A DNA stretch of 39,485 nt from JBDTCS01 sp039923455. Lineage in GTDB: Bacteria; Bacteroidota; Ignavibacteria; Palsa-1295. Below the pieces are notes generated by a model. That model was not told where the DNA came from. It did no database searches and worked only from the letters and a program-made list of their open reading frames with translations. Location: assembly GCA_039923455.1 (NCBI GenBank), contig JBDTCS010000286.1, positions 1 to 39,485 of the forward strand. Direction: 5' to 3'. Of the stretch, positions 32,859 to 39,485 are shown one piece after another (positions within the stretch are counted from its first letter, which is position 1; every line of letters starts with the position of its first letter). The translations under genes and the position numbers were made by a program.

Positions 32859-33021
32859 ATGTTTTGTTTGCGTTGTCGTTTTCGTTTTCTTTGGAAGTAG
32901 TTATTTCGCCCATCTTAGGGCATACTTCCTGATTCTTGCATCAAATCAGTGTTTCATCTATTTACTGCTCAGTTGAGCATTGAATAGTCCGAGTCAGTCT
33001 CAACTCTGTGTACAAGCAACT

Positions 33022-33026
33022 GGAGG
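33022..33026 (+). promoter_or_regulatory. coxB: Ribosome binding site that sets the coxB start
   Basis: GGAGG lies 5 bp before the GTG at 33032, a near-consensus Shine-Dalgarno. Most genes in the window lack such a motif, so it is notable and chooses 33032 over the in-frame GTG at 33008. Confidence 0.75.
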
Positions 33027-33031
33027 AATTC

Positions 33032-33814
33032 GTGTTCCATAAACGATTGAAGCAGCCATTCAAGGCTCTTGCAGCCATTCTCACTGCGGCGTTTTTCACA
33101 TGTCTTGTTCCCCTGCTCGCAATTGCGGCGCCGCCCATCACTCCTCGATATAAACATTTTTGGCTGCCGGATGCAGCTTCTACCTACGCGCCGAAGATCG
33201 ACGCCATGTTCAACATGATCCTATGGATCACGATGGTCGTCTTCTTCCTCGTCGAGGTAACGATGCTCGTGTTTCTGATTAAGTATCGGTATAAGCCAGA
33301 CAGACGCGCGACCTATACGCACGGAAATAACCGACTCGAGATCGTCTGGACGGCGATTCCGGCGGTGATTCTTGTCTATCTTGCGATCTTCAGCAACACG
33401 CTCTGGTCGGAGATCCGTGACCCGAATAAATTTCCGAAGGGCGCCAGCTCGATCGAGATTCGTCCGCGTCAGTTCGAGTGGGATATCACCTATCCCGGTC
33501 CGGACGGAAAGTTCGGCACCAAAGATGACATCGCTACTATTAATCAACTCTATCTTGTAAAAGATAAGCCGGTGCAGATTAAGCTCGAAGGTCAGGACGT
33601 GATTCATAGTTTTTTCGTCCCTGAGTTTCGAATCAAGCAAGATGCTGTTCCTGGTATGCCTACAGCAGTCTGGATCCAGCCAACGATGGGTGGAAATTTT
33701 GAGATCGCTTGCGCGGAGCTTTGCGGACTCGGACACTATCGCATGAAGGGGTTCGTCTCTGTCGTTTCCCAGGATTCGCTTGATAACTGGCTCAAAATTC
33801 AGAGCGCACCGTAA
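33032..33814 (+). CDS. coxB: Cytochrome c oxidase subunit II (CuA-binding)
   Basis: The GTG at 33032 behind a GGAGG gives 260 aa. An N-terminal export signal (ALAAILTAAFFTCLVPLLAIA) and two further helices (about 61-83 and 102-122) anchor it. The periplasmic cupredoxin domain has the CuA ligands: H192 (VIHSFFVPEFR), and C227, E229, C231, H235, M238 (CAELCGLGHYRM). CuA takes electrons from cytochrome c (or another donor) and passes them to heme a in subunit I. No fused cytochrome c domain is present. A DGKFGTKDD loop (about 158-166) resembles a calcium-binding loop often seen in this group's CoxB. It heads the oxidase operon and precedes coxA by 103 bp. Confidence 0.96.
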   Translation: MFHKRLKQPFKALAAILTAAFFTCLVPLLAIAAPPITPRYKHFWLPDAASTYAPKIDAMFNMILWITMVVFFLVEVTMLVFLIKYRYKPDRRATYTHGNNRLEIVWTAIPAVILVYLAIFSNTLWSEIRDPNKFPKGASSIEIRPRQFEWDITYPGPDGKFGTKDDIATINQLYLVKDKPVQIKLEGQDVIHSFFVPEFRIKQDAVPGMPTAVWIQPTMGGNFEIACAELCGLGHYRMKGFVSVVSQDSLDNWLKIQSAP

Positions 33815-33917
33815 GAGCGCACACAAGTTGATTGCGAGCCTTCGCGCTTTGGCAATTCTGTAAGCGCAATACAAACAAAAGTTTTTACACTCTAATATTT
33901 CAATTGATTCAGTCGCT

Positions 33918-35768
33918 ATGGCAACATTAGTAGTGCCTGCAGTTGTGAAGAAACCTGCAAAGGGCTCAACCGCGAATGGACATGCAGAGCATGGCCACCA
34001 CGAGTTAAGCTTTGTTCAAAAGTATATCTTCAGCCAGGATCACAAGATTATCGGAATTCAGTTTCTGTTTTCCAGCACATTTTTCTTGCTGGTTGGTGGT
34101 ACGCTGGCGATGATTGTACGTTTGCAGTTAGGCTGGCCAGGACATTCTTTCAGTTTCCTGAATATCCTTCCTTCGACGATGGTCGCCGGTGGTATCATAC
34201 TCCCGGAGTTTTACAACTCCGCGTTCACCATGCACGCGACGTTCATGATCTTCTTTGCCGTCATGCCATTCTTGATGGGTACGTTTGCAAACTATCTGAT
34301 ACCTCTAAAGATTGGGGCGGGCGATATGGCGTTCCCGAAGATCAATATGCTGTCCTTCTGGTTTGCACTTACTGCTGGTGTTGTAATGCTCAGCAGCTTT
34401 TTTGTGCAAGGTGGAGCAGCCGGCGGTGGATGGACCGCGTATCCCCCACTCTCCGATGTGGCAGAACTCTCGGGAGTTATGAAGGGACAAAATCTTTGGC
34501 TGATCAGTTTGCTCATCAGCGGCGTCTCATCGCTGATGGGAGCTGTCAACTACATCACGACGATCGTGAACATGCGTTGTCCGGGTATGTCGTTCTTCCG
34601 TCTACCGCTTACGATCTGGGCAATATTTGTAACAGCAATTCTTTTGTTGCTTGCAATTCCAGTGCTGACCGCAGCACTTGTGCTTTTGCTTTTTGATCGC
34701 ACCATTCACACTAGCTTTTTTATTCCGGCCTCACTCATGGTTGCTGGACAGCCGATCACCGGTCGAACCGGTGGTGGCCAAGTTTTGCTTTGGCAGCATT
34801 TGTTCTGGTTCTTTGGACATCCGGAAGTGTACATCATGATTCTGCCGGCGATGGGAATCTCATCCGATATCATATCGAACTTCGCTCGTAAGCCGGTCTT
34901 CGGGTACAAGGCGATGGTATTCTCGATCATCGGAATTGCAGTACTCGGATTTTTCGTGTGGGGTCATCACATGTTCCAATCAGGGATGAATCCGCTACTC
35001 GGAACAACGTTTATGATTTCTACTATGCTCATTGCTGTGCCCTCGGCGATCAAAACATTTAACTGGCTCGGGACGCTTTGGGGTGGTAACTTCAAATTTC
35101 AGACGCCGTTCCTATTCGCGGTAGGGTTCGTATCGATGTTCGTCATTGGTGGACTATCTGGTATTTTCATGGCGTCCACACCGGTTGATATTTTCATCCA
35201 CGACACGTACTTCATCGTCGGGCATATTCACTATGTGCTTTTCGGCGGATCGGTCATGTCGATTTTTGCCGGAATTTACTTCTGGTATCCTAAGATGTTC
35301 GGCCGGATGCTGAACGAGACGCTTGGCAAGATACACTTCTGGATCGTGTTGATTACTTTCAACGGAGTTTTCTTCCCGATGCATATTCTCGGAATCGGCG
35401 GTATGATGCGTCGTATTTATGATTACACGCAATATGCGCACTTAAGCCATTTCCAAGGATTGAATGAGTTCATGTCAATCAATGCGCTTATTCTTGGATT
35501 CTCGACCTTCATATTGCTCTTCAATATGATCTGGAGTTATTTCAAGGGCAAACCGGCAGGCATGAATCCATGGGAAAGCAACACACTTGAGTGGACGGTA
35601 CCATCGCCTCCCGGACACGGGAATTTCGCGGAAACACCTCATGTTTTCCGTGGGCCGTACGAGTACAGTGCGCCCGGCAGAGTTTCTGATTTCTGGCCAC
35701 AGAACGAACCGCCGGAAGGATGGCTCGAACGCGCTGAAGCGATGAAGGCAAGTCCAAGTCATGCTTGA
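33918..35768 (+). CDS. coxA: Cytochrome c oxidase subunit I
   Basis: The 616-aa protein is the heme-copper catalytic subunit that reduces O2 to water and pumps protons. All ligands are present: heme a at H106 and H438, heme a3 at H436, CuB at H301 with H350-H351, and the cross-linked Y305 in GHPEVY. E303 (A1-type D-pathway end), D136 in GAGDMAFP and K379 (K-pathway) fit a proton-pumping A-family oxidase. About twelve helices are present. The N-terminal 30 residues are a His-containing cytoplasmic extension. The stop codon overlaps the ctaA ATG by 8 bp. ATG at 33918. Confidence 0.97.
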   Translation: MATLVVPAVVKKPAKGSTANGHAEHGHHELSFVQKYIFSQDHKIIGIQFLFSSTFFLLVGGTLAMIVRLQLGWPGHSFSFLNILPSTMVAGGIILPEFYNSAFTMHATFMIFFAVMPFLMGTFANYLIPLKIGAGDMAFPKINMLSFWFALTAGVVMLSSFFVQGGAAGGGWTAYPPLSDVAELSGVMKGQNLWLISLLISGVSSLMGAVNYITTIVNMRCPGMSFFRLPLTIWAIFVTAILLLLAIPVLTAALVLLLFDRTIHTSFFIPASLMVAGQPITGRTGGGQVLLWQHLFWFFGHPEVYIMILPAMGISSDIISNFARKPVFGYKAMVFSIIGIAVLGFFVWGHHMFQSGMNPLLGTTFMISTMLIAVPSAIKTFNWLGTLWGGNFKFQTPFLFAVGFVSMFVIGGLSGIFMASTPVDIFIHDTYFIVGHIHYVLFGGSVMSIFAGIYFWYPKMFGRMLNETLGKIHFWIVLITFNGVFFPMHILGIGGMMRRIYDYTQYAHLSHFQGLNEFMSINALILGFSTFILLFNMIWSYFKGKPAGMNPWESNTLEWTVPSPPGHGNFAETPHVFRGPYEYSAPGRVSDFWPQNEPPEGWLERAEAMKASPSHA

Positions 35769-36780
35769 GGGAAACAGATTGAATAGAGAATTCAACAACG
35801 GTGGAGCCCAGAATGCAAAATGGCTTCACCGTTTTGCGTTTCTGACCGCGGTAGCTACGTTCTGCTTGATTTTTGTTGGTGGGCTCGTTAAGAGTCACGA
35901 AGCGGGACTATCTGTCCCCGACTGGCCAACTACGTACGGTGAGTTCATGCTCACCTTCCCCTACAGCAAGTGGGTCGGCAATATCTTTTATGAGCACAGC
36001 CATCGAGTGCTTGCGACCTTCGTTGGTCTCTTCATCACCGTGCAGGCGATCGCACTTCAATTCCAGGAACGCCGCGTGTGGGTGAAGATCCTTGGATGGT
36101 ATGCCCTGTTTGGCGTGATCGCTCAAGGGATATTAGGAGGGCTTACGGTTATCTATTTTCTTCCACCCGCAATATCAAGCGCGCATGCCGGACTGGCGCA
36201 GATTGTGTTCTGCCTTACGCTCACGATCACTGTCGTGACATCGAAACATTGGAAGGATAATCTTGTCAAACTTCCGGAACGTCTGGAAGGTGTGAGCCTC
36301 CGAAAAATCTCGTCGATAACAGTCGGAGCGATCTTTCTGCAATTAATGATGGGCGCAGTAATGCGTCATTTGAATGCCGGGCTTGCGATACCGACATTCC
36401 CGCTGGCTAATGGGAACTTGATTCCGGAATTTACTTCTGCTGGTGTCGCAATAAATTTTGCGCACCGAGTTGGTGCACTGCTGGTTTCTGGGCTTGTAAT
36501 TACGACTGCTGTCACCATACTCCGATGGTACAAGCGTGATCGAACGCTCGTGCGTCCGGCGATACTTTCGCTGGTTGTTTTGGTTGTTCAAGTCACACTT
36601 GGTGCGATTACGATTCTAAGTGAGAAAGCAGTCACGCCAACAACACTACATGTTTCGGGAGGCGCGGCGCTACTCGGAACAATGTTGCTCATCGCATTGC
36701 GTGCGCACCACCTATACGCACCGGCTACTGCGCGGGAAGCGCATACAGCTACGTCAAGACCAACTTACTCCAAGGCATAA
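35761..36780 (+). CDS. ctaA: Heme A synthase CtaA/Cox15
   Basis: The 339-aa, eight-helix protein oxidises heme O to heme A for subunit I. Two related four-helix halves are seen. In the first are VGGLVKSHEAGLSVPDWPTTYG and EHSHR; in the second, INFAHRVGALLVSG and TTLHVSGGAALLG, which provide the conserved His residues for heme binding. ATG at 35761 overlaps the end of coxA by 8 bp (shared bases ATGCTTGA), so translation is coupled. ctaB follows 7 bp after the stop. No Cys pair in the first extracellular loop was seen, unlike Bacillus CtaA. Confidence 0.95.
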   Translation: MLEGNRLNREFNNGGAQNAKWLHRFAFLTAVATFCLIFVGGLVKSHEAGLSVPDWPTTYGEFMLTFPYSKWVGNIFYEHSHRVLATFVGLFITVQAIALQFQERRVWVKILGWYALFGVIAQGILGGLTVIYFLPPAISSAHAGLAQIVFCLTLTITVVTSKHWKDNLVKLPERLEGVSLRKISSITVGAIFLQLMMGAVMRHLNAGLAIPTFPLANGNLIPEFTSAGVAINFAHRVGALLVSGLVITTAVTILRWYKRDRTLVRPAILSLVVLVVQVTLGAITILSEKAVTPTTLHVSGGAALLGTMLLIALRAHHLYAPATAREAHTATSRPTYSKA

Positions 36781-36787
36781 ATCTAAT

Positions 36788-37687
36788 ATGGACCAAGCGA
36801 TCAGCGAAGATATTGTTGGGACGTTCGACTGGCGACAGTTGCTTCGGGATTTTTATGATCTTTCGAAACCAGGTATTGGCTTCTACGCGCTGATCACAAC
36901 TGCTGCTGCGTTTTGGCTTGCATCGGGTCCCGGCTTTGACTTCGTGCTCTTTATCAACTGCATGCTCGCGACCGGGTTGGTTACCTGTGGAGGTGGTGCA
37001 CTGAATCAAGTGATCGAAGTCGGTGCCGACTCGATGATGCATCGGACCGAGAATCGTCCGCTGCCGGCAGGGCGTATACCACTTAATTATGGTTTGCTCT
37101 TCGGTGTCATTTGCTCGATTGCTGGGGTTGCATATATGCAGATCGCTGTTGGGAGCCTCGCGAGTTTGCTTGCGATACTGACACTCGTTGGGTATTTATT
37201 CGTTTATACTCCGCTCAAGAAGATCACTTCGTTTGCGACCATCGTCGGTGCGTTTCCGGGTGCGATTCCGATTCTGATTGGCTGGGTTGCTGTAAAAGGC
37301 GATATTGATATTCGCGGTTGGACACTCTTTGCGATACTTTTTCTCTGGCAGATCCCCCACTTTCTTGCGATAGCCTGGATGTATCGAAAAGATTACGCTC
37401 GCGCAGGGTTTCCGATGCTAACTGTCGAAGATCCGGAGGGTATGCGAACCGCTCACCAGGTCGTCGTGTATGTTATCGCACTCTTGCCAATAAGCTTGTT
37501 ACCAACTGCAATGGGGTTAACGGGTTGGGTCTATTTCTTCGGTGCCTTAGTTATCGGGCTTGGATTCTGCGTTGCCGGTGTTAGAACGGCGATCGTACGA
37601 ACAAATGGCTCCGCAAAGCAGCTACTGTTCGCATCGATCATCTATTTGCCGGTGTTACTCGCCTTGATGGTTTTTGACAAAATATGA
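36788..37687 (+). CDS. ctaB: Protoheme IX farnesyltransferase (heme O synthase) CtaB
   Basis: The 299-aa integral membrane UbiA-family enzyme attaches a farnesyl group to heme b to give heme O, the substrate of CtaA. It has about nine helices and the prenyl-diphosphate binding motif NQVIEVGADSMMHRTENRPLPAGR (Asn, Glu and Asp at the N-x3-E-x3-D positions). The second acidic region near YRKDYARAGFPML is also present. The ATG at 36788 is 7 bp after ctaA; a longer upstream frame runs through ctaA and is not used. Its TGA overlaps the ATG of the 33-codon ORF by 4 bp (ATGA). Confidence 0.96.
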   Translation: MDQAISEDIVGTFDWRQLLRDFYDLSKPGIGFYALITTAAAFWLASGPGFDFVLFINCMLATGLVTCGGGALNQVIEVGADSMMHRTENRPLPAGRIPLNYGLLFGVICSIAGVAYMQIAVGSLASLLAILTLVGYLFVYTPLKKITSFATIVGAFPGAIPILIGWVAVKGDIDIRGWTLFAILFLWQIPHFLAIAWMYRKDYARAGFPMLTVEDPEGMRTAHQVVVYVIALLPISLLPTAMGLTGWVYFFGALVIGLGFCVAGVRTAIVRTNGSAKQLLFASIIYLPVLLALMVFDKI

Positions 37688-37785
37688 AAAAGAACGGAAG
37701 GATTGGTTGGATACTCTTTTCCATTATACTCCTGATGCTCGGCGGTTCAATCGCGTACATCATTCTCTATAAATCTGCGGGATAA
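37684..37785 (+). CDS. 33-aa single-helix membrane microprotein in cox operon
   Basis: An ORF of 33 codons begins with the ATG that overlaps the ctaB stop (ATGA) and ends 5 bp before coxC. Its product starts with the basic residues MKKNGR and then has one hydrophobic helix (GWILFSIILLMLGGSIAYIILY), ending KSAG. The size, positive N-terminus, single helix and tight coupling to both neighbours fit a small subunit or assembly factor of the oxidase, of the kind often found in cox clusters (for example tiny CcoQ-like or CtaF-like proteins). I do not recognise a family. The short length keeps confidence moderate. Confidence 0.7.
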   Translation: MKKNGRIGWILFSIILLMLGGSIAYIILYKSAG

Positions 37786-37790
37786 AAACG

Positions 37791-38402
37791 ATGGCTGCTA
37801 GCGGTGAAATAATTTACGAACGCCCCAACTTACTCGACTCGACCCATGACGGTGTCGAACTAATAAATAGCAATCGCTTCGCCTTCCTGATGATGCTCGG
37901 AATGGATGTCATGCTATTTGTCGGTTTAGGTGGAGGATATATGGTGCTGCGTGGTGGGTCGCTATCCTGGCCGCCACCCGGTGCACCGTCTCTACGCCCT
38001 GCTGTGATGGTATGGTCGTGCGTATTCATCGTGTTGGCATCGGTGGTGTTTGCGGTTGGATTGAAAAATCATAAGAAAGGGAACGCTCGTCAAGCAAGAC
38101 TCGCGCTTTTTGCAGGATCACTTTTGATCCTTGGCTTTCTCATCACGAATGCGTTCGAGTGGTCCTATCTGATCACCAACGGAATGGACATCATGACCGT
38201 GTTCGGCGGTATTTATTATACACTGATGGGTACGTTCCTGATTCATGTTGTTATTGGATCAATCTTTCTTTTTTGGATTATCTCGCGGACGATGCGAACA
38301 GGTAACTCAGGAAAAAGTGTGAACAGCGTAACGCACGTCGCATATTTCTTCTACGTGCTCACGTTGCTCTGGTTATCTATCTATGGTTTAGTTTATAGCT
38401 AA
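37791..38402 (+). CDS. coxC: Cytochrome c oxidase subunit III
   Basis: The 203-aa protein with about five helices is the short form of CoxC, which lacks the first two helices of the seven-helix form. Diagnostic segments are NSNRFAFLMMLGMDVMLFVGLGGGYMVLRGG, RQARLALFAGSLLILGFLITNAFEWSYLI and the GTFLIHVVIGSIFLFWIIS helix with its conserved His and Gly residues. Subunit III stabilises subunit I and helps keep the proton-pump cycle from inactivating. ATG at 37791, 5 bp after the microprotein stop. sco1 follows after 33 bp. Confidence 0.95.
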   Translation: MAASGEIIYERPNLLDSTHDGVELINSNRFAFLMMLGMDVMLFVGLGGGYMVLRGGSLSWPPPGAPSLRPAVMVWSCVFIVLASVVFAVGLKNHKKGNARQARLALFAGSLLILGFLITNAFEWSYLITNGMDIMTVFGGIYYTLMGTFLIHVVIGSIFLFWIISRTMRTGNSGKSVNSVTHVAYFFYVLTLLWLSIYGLVYS

Positions 38403-38435
38403 ATCCCGGGCCCGAATCCGTCAGTCATAATCACT

Positions 38436-39077
38436 ATGGAAAACAATTCAAAAAATTTGCGGCGGATCCTTTGGACCGTGCTTGCAGTCTTCCTGCTCGG
38501 CATCGGGCTCTTCTCGCTTTATACCTGGATGAAATCGCAAGAGCTAACGAAGCCAACACAGGTGCTCACTGACTACGGTGTTGTTCCAGATTTTTCGCTC
38601 ATACGTCAGGATAAGACACCCTTCACGCTCTCGGATCTCAAGGGACACATCTGGGTCGCGGACTTTATTTTTACCCACTGCGCTGGGACATGTCCAATGA
38701 TGACCTCGAAAATGGCAAGTTTGCAGAAGTCGATGATGAAGACGGGCGATGTTCGATTAATCTCATTCAGCGTTGACCCGACCAGAGATACGCCCGAGGT
38801 GTTGGAGAAATATGCGAAAAATTTTGGAGCCGACACGAAGACTTGGTTCTTTTTGACAGGCCCAGTCTCAAGTATCTTCACTCTCGCAAAGAACGGATTT
38901 CATTTACCGGTCGATTCGGTCGGTGGCGATCAAACTAGCCCGATCGTGCATAGTGAGCGCTTCGTGCTGGTCGATGCTAAGGGACATATTCGTGGATATT
39001 ACGACGGAACATCGGAAGAGGTGCAGCCAAAACTATTGATGGACATGGGTGATCTGATGCGGGAGGCAAAACAGTAG
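38436..39077 (+). CDS. SCO1/SenC-family copper chaperone
   Basis: The 213-aa product has an N-terminal membrane anchor (about 11-31), then a thioredoxin-like domain with the copper-binding Cys pair CAGTC (C82, C86) and the distal His H172 in IVHSERF. These deliver copper to, or reduce, the CuA cysteines of CoxB. Other family landmarks are FIFTHCAGTCPMMTSKMA, SFSVDPTRDTPEVL and VDAKGHIRGYYDG. It is the usual partner of cox genes. ATG at 38436. Its TAG stop overlaps the GTG of the next gene by one base. Confidence 0.96.
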   Translation: MENNSKNLRRILWTVLAVFLLGIGLFSLYTWMKSQELTKPTQVLTDYGVVPDFSLIRQDKTPFTLSDLKGHIWVADFIFTHCAGTCPMMTSKMASLQKSMMKTGDVRLISFSVDPTRDTPEVLEKYAKNFGADTKTWFFLTGPVSSIFTLAKNGFHLPVDSVGGDQTSPIVHSERFVLVDAKGHIRGYYDGTSEEVQPKLLMDMGDLMREAKQ

Positions 39078-39485
39078 TGAGCGTGTATGACCTTCCAATT
39101 GTCGATGCGATTTTGAATGGCACATGTGCAATCTTGTTGCTTCTTGCGCGAGCGCAGATCAAGAAGCAGCACATTCAGACACATAAAAGATTAATGATCG
39201 CAGCGTTCACGACATCGATGATATTCCTGACCTGCTATCTCATCTATCATGCGAACGTCGGCTCTATTCACTTTAACGGCACCGGTTGGACACGCCCTGC
39301 ATACTTTGCGCTTCTCATCAGCCATACGATTCTGGCTGCTGCGGTGCCGATCTTAGCGATCATGACTCTACGGCTTGGGCTGAAGGCTCGGTACGTACAA
39401 CACAAGAAGATCGCGGTTTGGACTTTTCCTATCTGGCTTTATGTTAGTGCTACCGGAGTCATAATCTATGTGCTTCTCTATCAAG
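39077..39485 (+). CDS. DUF420 membrane protein, partial (cut by right edge)
   Basis: A GTG at 39077 overlapping the sco1 stop (TAGTG) opens a frame of 136 codons to the edge. The product has about four helices and the DUF420 pattern: an N-terminal LPIVDAILNGTCAILLLLAR, then KKQHIQTHKRLMIAAF, FLTCYLIYHANVGS, WTRPAYFALLISHTILAAAVPI and IAVWTFPIWLYVSATGVIIYVLLYQ. The conserved His residues (H in the HKR, YHA and SHT segments) match the family, which includes CtaM (YozB) of Bacillus, needed for maturation of heme A-containing oxidases. A job in oxidase assembly fits its place in the operon. Confidence 0.9.
   Translation, partial: MSVYDLPIVDAILNGTCAILLLLARAQIKKQHIQTHKRLMIAAFTTSMIFLTCYLIYHANVGSIHFNGTGWTRPAYFALLISHTILAAAVPILAIMTLRLGLKARYVQHKKIAVWTFPIWLYVSATGVIIYVLLYQ

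Noticed and set aside
36620..36787. N-terminal extension of ctaB through the end of ctaA
   Set aside because: The extension overlaps the conserved ctaA C-terminus in another frame. The ATG at 36788 matches the family and lies 7 bp after the ctaA stop.

Overview
This window is bacterial chromosome, mostly housekeeping and respiratory genes, with no sign of phage, plasmid, insertion sequence, CRISPR or RNA genes. Two adjacent secreted proteins end in type IX secretion (T9SS) sorting domains. Other pointers are choice-of-anchor D (ASH) domains, DUF5683 proteins, a fused alpha/beta 2-oxoacid dehydrogenase E1, a DUF420 protein in an aa3-type oxidase operon, few Shine-Dalgarno sequences and frequent GTG/TTG starts. 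Together these suggest an aerobic member of the Bacteroidota/Chlorobiota/Ignavibacteriota/Kapaibacteriota (FCB) group, perhaps Kapaibacteriota. That placement is inference; no rRNA gene is present.

Left part (1-9.7 kb). A secreted ASH-domain protein is cut by the left edge. Next come a terminator and a minus-strand run of a DUF5683 protein, truA and an M48 metalloprotease. Divergent glmS follows. A minus-strand run then reads parA, parB, ridA, a second DUF5683 protein and an NHL-repeat lipoprotein. A CopD-like membrane protein lies upstream of parA.

Middle part (9.8-28.4 kb). A DUF47/PiT phosphate pair is followed by a divergent fatty acid desaturase and methyltransferase pair. A tripartite export operon (MacA-like adaptor, MacB-like permease, TolC-like channel) carries no ATPase gene. 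Then come an unrecognised 122-aa protein, etfB-etfA, a bifunctional-nuclease/UVR protein with a strong terminator, a VOC protein and the fused E1. Two T9SS cargo proteins have related 5' leaders; the second carries a predicted seven-bladed propeller and three ASH domains.

Right part (28.4-39.5 kb). On the minus strand are hpnC and hpnD (squalene branch), a small membrane zinc-ribbon protein and dusB, with a 16-bp tandem repeat just upstream of dusB. On the plus strand, a cupredoxin lipoprotein with its own terminator precedes a compact cytochrome c oxidase operon. Its order is coxB, coxA, ctaA, ctaB, a 33-codon membrane ORF, coxC, sco1 and DUF420, the last cut by the right edge. This operon encodes the oxidase core, heme A synthesis, CuA delivery and an assembly factor.

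Most genes belong to known families. The least explained items are the 33-codon membrane ORF in the oxidase operon, the 122-aa protein before etfBA with its palindrome, the shared leader of the two T9SS genes, the tandem repeat before dusB, and the in-frame single stop codon between the adaptor and permease genes.
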